Notes: generated by a model from the sequence alone, not told the origin. DNA of 64,000 nucleotides from Streptococcus sanguinis SK49 (GCF_000212815.1 NZ_GL890985.1:128296-192295); one strand, 5' to 3'. Shown: positions 27,935-36,941, numbered from the stretch's first letter. Numbers and translations are program-made.

Positions 27935-29729
27935 GCAAATAAAAATTAAAAATTTTCGCGGTTATAAAGATGAAACAATTGTTGATTTTGATAATTTGAC
28001 AGCTTTTATAGGTAAGAACGATGCAGGGAAATCAACAATTTTGGAAGCATTAGAAATCTTTTTTAATAACAAATTAGTTGTTTGTGAGAGAGATGATTTA
28101 TCTGTTGGAGCGGATTCAGATTCTATTTTTATAACATGTATTTTTGATGAATTACCAGACGAGATAGTAGTTGATGCTTCTTCTAAAACCAGCTTGGAAG
28201 ATGAAAATCTTTTGAATTCGAATGGTGATTTGGAAATTAAAAAAACTTTCAAATGTTCATCTGCAAAACCAAAACCGGAGACGAAAATTATTTGTAATCA
28301 TCCTACAGATGATAATTACAATGATCTGTTATTGTTAAAACAAGCTGATTTAAAAAAGCGTGCGGTTGATTTAGGTATAGATGAGGATAGCTACGATAAA
28401 AGAAGTAATGTCTCTATTCGACAGGCGATTTTATCTTCTAAAAGAGATTTAATAATTAAAGAGATTGAATTAGAAGTTACAAAAGAGGATGCAAAAAAAG
28501 TATATGGGGTAATTGAGACTTTTTTACCAATTTACGCTTTATTTCAATCAGATCGAAGTAGTTCAGATTCTGATAAAGAAATTGCAGATCCTATGTCCGT
28601 TGCGGTATCTCAAGCATTACAAGAGTTGCAAACTGAGATTAATAAAATAAAAAGTGAAGTTCAACAGAAAGCAATTGAAACAGCAGGACGTACATTAGCT
28701 AAGTTGCAAGAGATGGATGAGGATTTGGCTGCTTCTCTAGTTCCAGAGTTTAAATCAGAACCTAAGTTTGATTCGCTTTTTAAGTTATCAATAAAATCGG
28801 ATAATGATATATCTATCAATAAAAGAGGAAGCGGTGTTCGTCGTTTAATTCTCCTAAATTTCTTTCGAGCGGAAGCTGAAAGAAAATTATCAGAAGCAGA
28901 GAGAAATAAGAGTATAATTTATGCTTTTGAAGAACCAGAGACTTCGCAACATCCATCGCATCAAAAATTACTCATAGAAGCTTTTCTAGAATTGGCATCC
29001 AAGGAAAATACACAAATAATTTTAACAACTCATACTCCAGCTCTAGGTGGATTATTACCTACTGCCAGTCTTCGATTAGTAGAAAAATCGGACAAGTCAC
29101 AAGTTAGTAGTGGAGGTGATCAGGTTTTACAAAAAATTACAGAAACTTTGGGTATTTTACCGGATCCAATATCAAATGAAACAAAGGCATTAATTTTAAT
29201 AGAAGGTAAAACGGATATAATTTTCTTTAATCATTTATGCAAAATGTTGAAAGAAAATGGAGAAATAGATAAGACCTTTCAAGAAGCAAAAATTGTATTG
29301 GTGCCCACTGGAGGCTGTGATAATTTAAAATCTTGGATAACAATGAAAACAATTGATCAGTTTGGTCTTCCTTTTGGAATATTTTTAGATTCTGATAGAA
29401 TGTTTCTAACTGATCAAACGAAAAATACTGCTACCATTGATAAGAATACAGAACATGGTAGAATCGCCTTTTGCACTCGAAAACGTGAAGCAGAAAATTA
29501 TTTGCATCCAGATATCTTCGGTGGTAGTGTATATATAACTGATTATAACGATGTGAAGGAAGAGGTTAAGAAATTTAATCAGACGAAAGAAAGTAAAGTC
29601 TTGAAAAATTACTGGCCTAAAATGACTATAGATCAAATCCATGATCAAGAAAAGTATATAGATAATAATGGAATAGAACATTTTGAATTAACAGAGATTG
29701 TTAAATCATTTTTGACTTTAGTTGGCTGA
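27924..29729 (+). CDS. OLD-family-like ATPase with TOPRIM nuclease domain
   Basis: 601 aa. ATG 27924 is chosen for GAGGAGA 9 bases upstream and because family members begin MRL..I.IKNFRGY. N-terminal ABC-type ATPase with Walker A IGKNDAGKST (about 31-40), Walker B IIYAFEEPE (about 330-338) and H-loop ILTTHTP. The C-terminal TOPRIM has LILIEGKTDIIFF (Glu) and GIFLDSDR (Asp-x-Asp). This is the plan of OLD nucleases such as GajA of Gabija and retron or solo OLD proteins. The neighbour is not a UvrD helicase as in Gabija but a PD-(D/E)xK nuclease. AT-rich compared with the pur genes, consistent with transfer. Anti-phage role inferred. Confidence 0.82.
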   Translation: MRLKQIKIKNFRGYKDETIVDFDNLTAFIGKNDAGKSTILEALEIFFNNKLVVCERDDLSVGADSDSIFITCIFDELPDEIVVDASSKTSLEDENLLNSNGDLEIKKTFKCSSAKPKPETKIICNHPTDDNYNDLLLLKQADLKKRAVDLGIDEDSYDKRSNVSIRQAILSSKRDLIIKEIELEVTKEDAKKVYGVIETFLPIYALFQSDRSSSDSDKEIADPMSVAVSQALQELQTEINKIKSEVQQKAIETAGRTLAKLQEMDEDLAASLVPEFKSEPKFDSLFKLSIKSDNDISINKRGSGVRRLILLNFFRAEAERKLSEAERNKSIIYAFEEPETSQHPSHQKLLIEAFLELASKENTQIILTTHTPALGGLLPTASLRLVEKSDKSQVSSGGDQVLQKITETLGILPDPISNETKALILIEGKTDIIFFNHLCKMLKENGEIDKTFQEAKIVLVPTGGCDNLKSWITMKTIDQFGLPFGIFLDSDRMFLTDQTKNTATIDKNTEHGRIAFCTRKREAENYLHPDIFGGSVYITDYNDVKEEVKKFNQTKESKVLKNYWPKMTIDQIHDQEKYIDNNGIEHFELTEIVKSFLTLVG

Positions 29730-29752
29730 GATGGAGATGACTTTACAAATTT

Positions 29753-30520
29753 ATGGTTAATACAGGAAAAAAATTAGAGGATTATGCTCAGTATGTATAT
29801 TCTCGTTTATTAGAATTGAATGATTATGAAAATACATTAGTGTCAACAAAAGTCACCATTAAAGGTCAGAGTGGAGCAACTAATGAATTTGATGTTTACT
29901 ACCAATTTACACATTTAAATATAGAGTGTAGAGTAGCTATAGAATGTAAAGATTGGAAAAATAGAGTATCAATAAAGGAGATACGTGATTTTTCTACTAA
30001 GTTACAAGATGTTGGATTGGGTAATATAATTGGAATAATGATTTCAAAGGTTGGTTTTCAAGAAGGAACAAAAGTTTTTGCAGAATCAAACGGTATTAAA
30101 TTGATGACGGTTGATGAACTGCCAACAATAGTAGACATAGTAGCTGGAACAATTAAAAAAGTATTTTTACCTAATGAGAAAGTACAAGGGGAACCATTTT
30201 GGATGTTGATGGAACAACGTAATGGGGAAGTTACAGGATCGTTCTATCAATATCCAAATATACAAGATCCACATGTAACATTGCCGTTATTTTATTCAAA
30301 AAAAATGGCTCAATATTATTATGAAAATGTACCTGACAAAGAGAATTATTGTATACGTGGAGTTTCTAATTTCCAATTGAGAGGACTTATTAGATTAGCT
30401 GATCTACAATCTTTACAGTTTATATTATTTCCTTTCCCGTATTCTTTGGATGGTGTAGATTTAAATGAATTTCCTGGAATTATCGTATCTTCTGACGTTA
30501 TAAAAAATGATTACTTATGA
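29753..30520 (+). CDS. Mrr-like PD-(D/E)xK restriction endonuclease-like protein
   Basis: 255 aa. The N-terminal domain (about 1-115) has the nuclease core: helix KLEDYAQYVYSRLLEL, then NEFDVYY (Asp) and RVAIECKDWKNRVSIKEI (Glu-x-Lys), as in Mrr_cat-type enzymes. The C-terminal half (about 125-255) is unrecognised, rich in aromatics. It starts 23 bases after the OLD-like gene with a distant GGAG, so is probably co-transcribed. No methyltransferase or helicase accompanies it, so it is unlikely to be a classical R-M enzyme. Possibly the effector or DNA sensor of a two-gene defence unit. Confidence 0.75.
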   Translation: MVNTGKKLEDYAQYVYSRLLELNDYENTLVSTKVTIKGQSGATNEFDVYYQFTHLNIECRVAIECKDWKNRVSIKEIRDFSTKLQDVGLGNIIGIMISKVGFQEGTKVFAESNGIKLMTVDELPTIVDIVAGTIKKVFLPNEKVQGEPFWMLMEQRNGEVTGSFYQYPNIQDPHVTLPLFYSKKMAQYYYENVPDKENYCIRGVSNFQLRGLIRLADLQSLQFILFPFPYSLDGVDLNEFPGIIVSSDVIKNDYL

Positions 30521-30543
30521 TTGTGAATTAAGGAGAAACAACA

Positions 30544-31839
30544 ATGATCAACCGTTACTCTCGCCCTGAGATGGCGAACATTTGGAGTGAAGAAAATAAA
30601 TACCGTGCTTGGCTTGAGGTGGAAATCTTGGCTGACGAGGCATGGGCTGAGTTTGGGGAAATCCCTAAGGAAGATGTGGCTTTGATTCGCGAGAAGGCGG
30701 ATTTTGACATCGACCGTATTTTGGAGATTGAGCAGGAGACGCGCCACGATGTGGTTGCTTTTACACGTGCAGTTTCTGAGACGCTTGGTGAAGAGCGCAA
30801 GTGGGTCCACTACGGTTTGACTTCTACCGATGTGGTGGATACTGCCTACGGTTACCTCTACAAGCAGGCTAACGACATCATCCATCGTGACCTTGAGAAC
30901 TTCACCAACATCATTGCTGATAAGGCTAAGGAGCACAAGTTCACCATCATGATGGGTCGTACCCACGGTGTGCACGCTGAGCCTACAACCTTTGGTCTTA
31001 AATTGGCGACTTGGTACAGCGAAATGAAGCGCAATATCGAGCGTTTCGAGCATGCGGCTGCTGGTGTGGAAGCTGGTAAGATTTCTGGTGCGGTTGGTAA
31101 CTTTGCCAACATTCCACCATTTGTAGAGCAATATGTCTGCGACAAACTTGGTATCCGTGCTCAAGAAATCTCTACACAGGTCCTTCCTCGTGATCTTCAC
31201 GCTGAGTACTTTGCAGTTCTTGCTAGCATTGCGACTTCAATCGAACGTATGGCAACGGAAATCCGTGGTCTACAAAAGTCTGAGCAACGCGAAGTGGAAG
31301 AATTCTTTGCCAAAGGTCAAAAAGGATCTTCAGCTATGCCTCACAAACGCAACCCTATCGGCTCTGAAAATATGACTGGTCTGGCACGTGTCATTCGTGG
31401 GCACATGGTGACAGCCTTTGAGAATGTCTCTCTTTGGCATGAGCGCGACATTTCCCACTCATCAGCTGAGCGTATCATCACACCTGACACGACTATTTTG
31501 ATTGACTACATGCTCAACCGTTTTGGAAATATCGTCAAGAACTTGACGGTCTTCCCAGAAAACATGATCCGCAACATGAACTCTACTTTTGGTTTGATTT
31601 TTAGCCAGCGTGCTATGTTGACCTTGATCGAGAAGGGAATGACCCGCGAGCAAGCCTATGATTTGGTGCAACCAAAAACAGCCTACTCTTGGGATAACCA
31701 AGTCGACTTCAAACCCCTTCTTGAAGCAGATCCAGAAGTCACTTCCCGTCTGACTCAGGAAGAGATTGATGAAATCTTCAACCCAGTTTACTATACCAAG
31801 CGCGTAGATGAAATCTTCAAGCGTGTGGGGCTGGATTAG
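30544..31839 (+). CDS. purB: Adenylosuccinate lyase
   Basis: Cleaves SAICAR to AICAR and adenylosuccinate to AMP. 431 aa. [35 protein letters not shown] region ([14 protein letters not shown]) and the fumarase-superfamily signature [11 protein letters not shown] are visible. AAGGAG before the ATG. Codon use is strongly host-like, in contrast to both neighbours. No promoter is obvious in the 23 bases before it, so it may depend on readthrough from the nuclease genes or on a promoter inside them. Confidence 0.96.
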   Translation: MINRYSRPEMANIWSEENKYRAWLEVEILADEAWAEFGEIPKEDVALIREKADFDIDRILEIEQETRHDVVAFTRAVSETLGEERKWVHYGLTSTDVVDTAYGYLYKQANDIIHRDLENFTNIIADKAKEHKFTIMMGRTHGVHAEPTTFGLKLATWYSEMKRNIERFEHAAAGVEAGKISGAVGNFANIPPFVEQYVCDKLGIRAQEISTQVLPRDLHAEYFAVLASIATSIERMATEIRGLQKSEQREVEEFFAKGQKGSSAMPHKRNPIGSENMTGLARVIRGHMVTAFENVSLWHERDISHSSAERIITPDTTILIDYMLNRFGNIVKNLTVFPENMIRNMNSTFGLIFSQRAMLTLIEKGMTREQAYDLVQPKTAYSWDNQVDFKPLLEADPEVTSRLTQEEIDEIFNPVYYTKRVDEIFKRVGLD

Positions 31840-31868
31840 TAGATTGTTAAACAAGGAGGTATAATTTT

Positions 31869-33344
31869 ATGGTATTGAAGTTCGGTGATATAGCATTAGG
31901 TTACTTAGATGCTGAAAATGAAGTGCTTTATAATTCCGATAAATTTGAAACAATATTTTTTGATTTAAATGGAATCTTGGGACAATTAAACATGTTAAAT
32001 TTGCCCACCTCTCTTTTGATTGGAAGGAAAGGAGTTGGCAAATCTGCTTATGCTGCCAGACTTGAAATTACTTCAGATGGACGTCAAACAGTTATGTTGA
32101 AATTATCAGAAATTCCTTATCAAAACTTCACAAAAATATCAGATAACAAAGGGAATTCACTAGGTACACAGCGTTACTTACAGGCTTGGTATTTGCTTTT
32201 AATGAGCTCTGTTGTGAAAAAGTTGAACAAACGTGATGTTTCGTCTCCAGAAGTTTTAAGTAATTTAATTGGTATTCTGGAATATTTAGGTATCAATAGC
32301 GAAACTAACATAGTGCGTGATATACTTACTGCCTCTAAAAAAGAGTTCAAAGTTAAGATAACTTCTGTTGAATTAGGAGTGAGAACAGAAAGTGAAACTA
32401 TTAAGAAATTTTCTAGTCTTACTGATTTAACCAACTATTTCATAGAAGAGTTTATGAAATTAGAAATTAAAATTCCTGTTTACGTTGTAATTGATGGGAT
32501 AGATGATATTTTACGAGTAAAGAAAGATACTCAAGAAATTTTATCAGGATTGGTAAGAGCTGTATCTTCTTTAAATCAAAAGAATTTTGGCTTTAATAAA
32601 TTGAAATATATTTTAGTGATAAGGGATGATATTATTAAAACAATTAATGATCCTGATATGAATAAGATTGTTCAAGATACTGGCTTACAGCTAAATTGGT
32701 ATTCTAGAAAGAATACTAAAGTGGATAATTTGATTCAGCTTTTTAATAATCGCCTTATTGCAACTAATAGAGAGTATATTGAGATTGTTAAAGATTATCC
32801 TTATTCTTTATGGGAAAGACTTTTTCCATTCAAGATTAAAAATATGTCTTCTTGGGATTATTTTTTAGAATATACAATGTATAGACCAAGGGATGTTGTT
32901 CAATTTGTAAATCAATTTATTAAAAAATATGCTGAAGATTCATCAGTAAATAGGGAAATTTTTACTGATGAACTAAGAATATTTTCTCAAGAATATTTTT
33001 ATGAGGAGATGAGAAATGAATTGTTAGGTTTTCTACAAGATCATGTAATTGATGGTTTGTTTCATATTTTACAAAAATTAGGAAGTAAGAATAGAGACTC
33101 TTTTCAATGGGGGGATTTCCAGAATTTGTATTCAGAAAATTATCCAGAGTATACTACTGAAGAAGTTAAAAATATTCTCAATACGTTGTTTAATGCTGGT
33201 TATGTGGGAATGTTAAGAAAGGTCAATCAGGGAGGGCAATCTAAGACATATGTAAATTTTAAACACAAAGATCCAAGGTTGAGAATTGATTACAGCAGTA
33301 GGTTTCTTATTCATAAGGGTCTGTTTTCAGCTTTAAACATTTGA
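31869..33344 (+). CDS. P-loop ATPase, possibly Sll1717-like / STAND-like
   Basis: 491 aa, AT-rich. Walker A LLIGRKGVGKSAY (about 52-64) and Walker B-like VYVVIDGIDDIL (about 208-219), followed by an RDD-type sensor region (ILVIRDD), then a helical and winged-helix-like C-terminus (EEVKNILNTLFNAGYVGMLRK). I recall similar architecture in the P-loop ATPase Sll1717 family, often next to defence genes. A very good AAGGAGGT follows purB by 14 bases, so it probably rides on purB transcription. No partner nuclease or toxin domain is visible. Function unknown. Confidence 0.72.
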   Translation: MVLKFGDIALGYLDAENEVLYNSDKFETIFFDLNGILGQLNMLNLPTSLLIGRKGVGKSAYAARLEITSDGRQTVMLKLSEIPYQNFTKISDNKGNSLGTQRYLQAWYLLLMSSVVKKLNKRDVSSPEVLSNLIGILEYLGINSETNIVRDILTASKKEFKVKITSVELGVRTESETIKKFSSLTDLTNYFIEEFMKLEIKIPVYVVIDGIDDILRVKKDTQEILSGLVRAVSSLNQKNFGFNKLKYILVIRDDIIKTINDPDMNKIVQDTGLQLNWYSRKNTKVDNLIQLFNNRLIATNREYIEIVKDYPYSLWERLFPFKIKNMSSWDYFLEYTMYRPRDVVQFVNQFIKKYAEDSSVNREIFTDELRIFSQEYFYEEMRNELLGFLQDHVIDGLFHILQKLGSKNRDSFQWGDFQNLYSENYPEYTTEEVKNILNTLFNAGYVGMLRKVNQGGQSKTYVNFKHKDPRLRIDYSSRFLIHKGLFSALNI

Positions 33345-33354
33345 TTATATAAAA

Positions 33355-33384
33355 AATAGGTGCTTTAGTTTAAGTACCTATTTA
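33355..33384 (+). terminator. Terminator of the second purine block
   Basis: AATAGGT-G-CTT (33355-33365) / AAG-T-ACCTATT (33372-33382) with loop TAGTTT, then TAT. The remaining 33385-33523 holds no gene. Confidence 0.7.
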
Positions 33385-33523
33385 TAATGTATGAAATTTT
33401 TAGTTCATCTAGATTTGTGAGGTGTGAGACAAAATTTGCTATGTAATTGCGCAGTGCTGCTTACATTCCAAGAGTTTTGAACGCTATATAATTGAAGTAT
33501 ACAACCTGCCTATTTTCTTTTTC

Positions 33524-34090
33524 TTAAATTTGACTGGCCAGCTGTCCGATTTTCTTGAGCATTTCTTGGCGTTGTTGGTCTGTTTTGCGTTCTACTCCGT
33601 TGAGCTCGGTCAGTTTGACGGGAGAAATACCACAAAGCTTCAGGATTTGATTTTTAAGTACCTTGCCATAGTCTTGGACGAAAGGCAGAGCAAAACCTGG
33701 TGTATTGTGGCTGACGATAATCCAGGCAGACTTGCCTTGCAGGTGACCTTGCATGCCGACTTTCTTATAAGAGTAGGCAAAGTCAGCCGCAAAGACACGA
33801 TCGATAAAGCCTTTGAGAATGGCCGGCATACCGCTCCACCAGATAGGGAAAATGAAAATCAGGTGGTCTGCCCAAGTAATCAAATCCTGGTATTTGGCCA
33901 TTTCAGGGTCTTTGTGCAGGTCACGGCGTCTATGTTCTTGGTCAAAGCGTAAGATAGGGTCAAAATTTTCAGCATACAAGTCCAAGGTTTTTACCTCATG
34001 CTTCTTAGAAAGATTGCTTTGAACTTCTTTGAGAATAGCAGCATTGAAGCCTGTTGGGCTGGGGTGGGTGTAAATAATCAAGGTTTTCAT
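33524..34090 (-). CDS. NAD(P)H oxidoreductase (flavodoxin-like fold, quinone reductase type)
   Basis: 188 aa, Flavodoxin_2 / MdaB-KefF-like family. It begins MKTLIIYTHPSPTGFNAAI, with the FMN/FAD phosphate loop, then HLIFIFPIWWSGMPAILKGFIDRV, the family signature. Probably a soluble NAD(P)H-dependent quinone or electrophile reductase. Its start overlaps the end of the tetR gene by 4 bases, so both are one transcript under TetR control. Likely induced by an electrophile or quinone; that is an inference. Confidence 0.85.
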   Translation of the reverse strand: MKTLIIYTHPSPTGFNAAILKEVQSNLSKKHEVKTLDLYAENFDPILRFDQEHRRRDLHKDPEMAKYQDLITWADHLIFIFPIWWSGMPAILKGFIDRVFAADFAYSYKKVGMQGHLQGKSAWIIVSHNTPGFALPFVQDYGKVLKNQILKLCGISPVKLTELNGVERKTDQQRQEMLKKIGQLASQI

Positions 34091-34683
34091 GATCGTTCTC
34101 CTTTGATATAAATGTCAAGCATGTGCTCGATCGTGCTTTGGATGGCTTGAGGATCAAGATCTTGTCCGATAGGACTGTTGGTCAGAACGGCCAGACCTGT
34201 GATAAAGCTCCAAAAGTGAAAAAGACTTTCCGCTTCGCTATTGCTAAAATTTTCCTCCTTGCGAAGCTTTAAAACAAGCTCCTTAAATTTATCAAATCCA
34301 GGCAAATCGGACTCCAAGAGAATGGTATCCTGCGTCACCTTCATATATTTAAAAGGAAATTTGATAAAGAGAGCTTCGAAAAAATGAGGGTAGGTCTTGG
34401 CAAAAATAATGAAATTAAGACCAAGCTGGGTCAGCTGATCACGCGCAGAGCCTGTCGCATCAATATTTTCATTGATTTCCTGATTGAGAAAGAGCGAAAG
34501 CTGGGTCAAAACCACCTTGAGGTAGCCTTCCTTGCTCTCAAAATGTCGGTAAGGGCTGCCGTGAGTCACACCGCAGACCTTGGCAACAGTCCTGAGCGAG
34601 AGCTGTTCAATTCCGTGTTTTCCGATTTCGTCAATCCCTGTTTGGATGAGTTGTTCTTTCAGCTGGGCAGTATTGCGTTTCAT
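34087..34683 (-). CDS. TetR family transcriptional regulator
   Basis: 198 aa. The N-terminal helix-turn-helix (about 10-55) reads IDEIGKHGIEQLSLRTVAKVCGVTHGSPYRHFESKEGY, classic TetR; the C-terminal ligand domain is unrecognised. AGGAG precedes the ATG. It controls its own promoter through the two operators at 34698-34743, and through them the downstream reductase gene. Confidence 0.9.
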   Translation of the reverse strand: MKRNTAQLKEQLIQTGIDEIGKHGIEQLSLRTVAKVCGVTHGSPYRHFESKEGYLKVVLTQLSLFLNQEINENIDATGSARDQLTQLGLNFIIFAKTYPHFFEALFIKFPFKYMKVTQDTILLESDLPGFDKFKELVLKLRKEENFSNSEAESLFHFWSFITGLAVLTNSPIGQDLDPQAIQSTIEHMLDIYIKGERS

Positions 34684-34697
34684 TCATTTTCTCCTAA

Positions 34698-34754
34698 AGT
34701 ATACACTGTCTACTTATCTATCTTTAGTATACACTGTCTACTTTTTCTTGTCAA
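34698..34754 (-). promoter_or_regulatory. tetR-reductase promoter with two TetR operators
   Basis: On the minus strand: TTGACA (34754-34749), 17-bp spacer, TATACT (34731-34726), a near-perfect promoter. Two 18-bp copies of the same sequence (34698-34715 and 34726-34743, 28 bp apart) each contain the imperfect palindrome AGTA-n-ACA-n-TGT-n-TACT. One covers the -10 and spacer, the other lies just downstream of the start site. Confidence 0.82.
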
Positions 34755-34794
34755 CTAATTTGATGCTTTCTTCTAGTCTAAGATGTGGCAGAAT

Positions 34795-34847
34795 TTGCTT
34801 TCGGTAAGATAAAATGTTAAAATAATATCAAAATGATAGCGCTTTCT
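34795..34847 (+). promoter_or_regulatory. dhaKLM promoter with cre site
   Basis: TTGCTT (34795-34800), 17-bp spacer, TAAAAT (34818-34823). TGATAGCGCTTTCT (34834-34847) matches the CcpA cre consensus at 13 of 14 positions and lies around +4 to +17, where it would block transcription under glucose. Confidence 0.65.
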
Positions 34848-34899
34848 TTTTAGGGTGAATTGCTCATTTTAGAGAAACGCTGAGAAACGGAGGACACCT

Positions 34900-35889
34900 A
34901 TGAAGAAAATTATCAACGATCCAACAGCGGTTGTGGACGAGATGCTGGAAGGCTTAGCCTATATTCACAGCGATTTGGTTTATCGGGTGGAGGGCTTTGA
35001 TATTATTGCCCGCAAGAGTGAGAAGACAGGTAAGGTTGGCCTGATTTCTGGCGGTGGCAGTGGTCATGAGCCTTCCCACGCGGGTTTTGTCGGTGAGGGC
35101 ATGCTGTCGGCTGCTATTTGCGGAGCGGTTTTTACTTCACCAACACCTGACCAAGTCTTGCAAGCTATCAAGGAAGCAGATGAGGGAGCTGGGGTCTTCA
35201 TGGTGATCAAGAATTACTCCGGTGACATCATGAACTTTGAAATGGCTCAGGAAATGGCTGAGATGGAAGGGATTGAGGTGGCTAGTGTCGTCGTAGATGA
35301 CGATATCGCAGTGGAAGACAGCCTCTATACGCAAGGTCGCCGCGGAGTGGCTGGTACCATTCTTGTCCATAAGATTTTAGGAGATGCGGCGCGTGCAGGC
35401 AAATCTCTGACTGAAATCAAGGCTCTGGCTGATGAGCTGGTCAAACATATTCACACGGTTGGCTTGGCTCTGAGCGGGGCAACCGTACCGGAAGTCGGCA
35501 AGCCTGGTTTTGTTTTGGCTGACGATGAGATAGAGTTCGGCATTGGTATCCATGGTGAGCCCGGCTATCGCAAGGAAAAGATGCAGCCATCTAAGGACTT
35601 AGCCAATGAATTGGTCGAAAAGCTCAGTCAGTCTGTTGAGCTCAAATCTGGTAAGAAAATCGGCATTCTTATCAATGGTATGGGTGCAACACCGCTTATG
35701 GAGCAGTATGTCTTCGCGGCCGATGTAGCAAATCTCCTGGCAGATGCAGGAGTCGAAGTTGTCTATAAAAAGCTGGGCAATTACATGACTTCCATTGATA
35801 TGGCTGGGATTTCTCTGACCTTTATCCAGCTGGACCAGCCAGACTGGCTGACAGCTCTCAACAGTTCTGTCACGACAGCCGCTTGGTAA
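34900..35889 (+). CDS. dhaK: PTS-dependent dihydroxyacetone kinase, DhaK subunit
   Basis: Binds dihydroxyacetone covalently through a His and passes it to DhaL-ADP for phosphorylation. 329 aa. Signature GLISGGGSGHEPSHAGF (about 48-64), FMVIKNYSGDIMNFEMA, and the substrate His in GIGIHGEPGY (about 218). GGAGG before the ATG. First gene of dhaK-dhaL-dhaM. No dhaS or dhaQ activator pair is adjacent; control seems to be by cre. Confidence 0.93.
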   Translation: MKKIINDPTAVVDEMLEGLAYIHSDLVYRVEGFDIIARKSEKTGKVGLISGGGSGHEPSHAGFVGEGMLSAAICGAVFTSPTPDQVLQAIKEADEGAGVFMVIKNYSGDIMNFEMAQEMAEMEGIEVASVVVDDDIAVEDSLYTQGRRGVAGTILVHKILGDAARAGKSLTEIKALADELVKHIHTVGLALSGATVPEVGKPGFVLADDEIEFGIGIHGEPGYRKEKMQPSKDLANELVEKLSQSVELKSGKKIGILINGMGATPLMEQYVFAADVANLLADAGVEVVYKKLGNYMTSIDMAGISLTFIQLDQPDWLTALNSSVTTAAW

Positions 35890-35899
35890 GGAGGTGCTT

Positions 35900-36478
35900 A
35901 TGGACGCAGCAAGAGCAAAAAAATGGATGCAGTTGTTCAACGAGAAGATCCAGGAGCAGAAAGACTATCTGTCTGACCTTGATACACCCATCGGTGATGG
36001 CGATCATGGTGCCAATATGGCCAGAGGAATGTCAGCAGCAGTAGAGAGTCTAGCTGCTAAGGACTTTGCCAGTGCGGCTGAGGTTTTTCAGGCTGTTTCC
36101 ATGCAGCTGATTAGCAAGGTCGGCGGTGCTTCAGGCCCTCTCTACGGCTCGGCCTTCATGGGCATGGCCAAAGCTGAAAAAGACGGCAAAGACTTGCCAG
36201 AGGTCATCCAAGCTGGGCTGGACATGATTCAGAAGCGGGGCAAGGCTGTGCCTGGTGAGAAGACCATGGTGGATGTCTGGTCGGGGCTTCCTCTTTCTCT
36301 GCAGTCTGGAGGCTTGACGCATGAAAAGATTGGTTCCCTAGTGGAAGCGACTAAGGATTTGAAGGCGACCAAGGGGCGGGCTTCCTATGTTGGTGAGCGC
36401 TCAATCGGTCATATCGATCCCGGTTCGGCTTCATCTGGTCTCCTCTTTGAGGCTCTTCTAGAAACGGAGGCAGGCTGA
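35900..36478 (+). CDS. dhaL: PTS-dependent dihydroxyacetone kinase, DhaL (ADP-binding) subunit
   Basis: All-helical subunit that holds ADP permanently and shuttles phosphate from DhaM to dihydroxyacetone. ATG 35900 follows AAGGAGG at the best spacing; a GTG two codons earlier is possible. 192 aa. Signature DTPIGDGDHGANMARG (Mg-ADP binding Asp residues), KVGGASGPLYGSAFM, and RASYVGERSIGHIDPGSAS near the C-terminus. The stop overlaps the dhaM ATG. Confidence 0.93.
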   Translation: MDAARAKKWMQLFNEKIQEQKDYLSDLDTPIGDGDHGANMARGMSAAVESLAAKDFASAAEVFQAVSMQLISKVGGASGPLYGSAFMGMAKAEKDGKDLPEVIQAGLDMIQKRGKAVPGEKTMVDVWSGLPLSLQSGGLTHEKIGSLVEATKDLKATKGRASYVGERSIGHIDPGSASSGLLFEALLETEAG

Positions 36479-36852
36479 TGGCAGATACTGGCATTCTTAT
36501 CGTTTCCCATTCCAAAAACCTGGCCCAAGGCTTGTTTGATCTCATTTCGCAGGTGGCGGCAGATGTGGCCATCAGCTATGTGGGCGGGTTGGACGACGGT
36601 AGCATCGGGACGAGCTTTGAAGGGATTCAGGCAGCTTTAGACGCCAATGACAAGGACACTATTTTGGCCTTTTTCGATCTGGGTTCGGCTCGGATGAATC
36701 TAGAAATGGTCGCAGACTTTTCTGACAAGGAAATCATTATCAATAATGTTCCTTTGGTAGAAGGTGCTTATACGGCTGCTGCCCTTCTTCAGGCTGGGGC
36801 AGATTTGCCTAATGTTTTGCTTCAGGTCCGTGAATTAGAAATAAAGAAATAG
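36478..36852 (+). CDS. dhaM: PTS-dependent dihydroxyacetone kinase, DhaM phosphotransferase subunit
   Basis: EIIA-Man-like domain phosphorylated by HPr and donating to DhaL. 124 aa, the short single-domain form of Gram-positives. The phospho-acceptor His is in GILIVSHSKNLAQG (about residue 11). FFDLGSARMNLEM and PLVEGAYTAA are family motifs. A strong terminator lies downstream. Confidence 0.9.
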   Translation: MADTGILIVSHSKNLAQGLFDLISQVAADVAISYVGGLDDGSIGTSFEGIQAALDANDKDTILAFFDLGSARMNLEMVADFSDKEIIINNVPLVEGAYTAAALLQAGADLPNVLLQVRELEIKK

Positions 36853-36911
36853 CAGGTTTTCTAGAGACTTAATAAACGACTTCATTTGCAAAATAAAGAA
36901 CATTTTATATC

Positions 36912-36941
36912 AAAAAGCTGGGATTCAATCCCAGCTTTTTT
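36912..36941 (+). terminator. Terminator after dhaM
   Basis: Perfect 12-bp stem (36912-36923 with 36929-36940), loop TTCAA, then a T run. Confidence 0.88.

Noticed and set aside
27924..30520. Gabija system
   Set aside because: The first protein fits GajA, but the second is a PD-(D/E)xK nuclease-like protein without helicase motifs, not a UvrD-type GajB.
30511..31200. 229-aa minus-strand frame opposite purB
   Set aside because: Shadow of the strongly codon-biased purB gene; no ribosome site or family resemblance.
33385..33523. Possible small gene or RNA between the P-loop ATPase and the reductase
   Set aside because: A TATAAT at about 33487 lacks a -35 and leads into the antisense of the reductase gene; no ORF or stable fold is seen.
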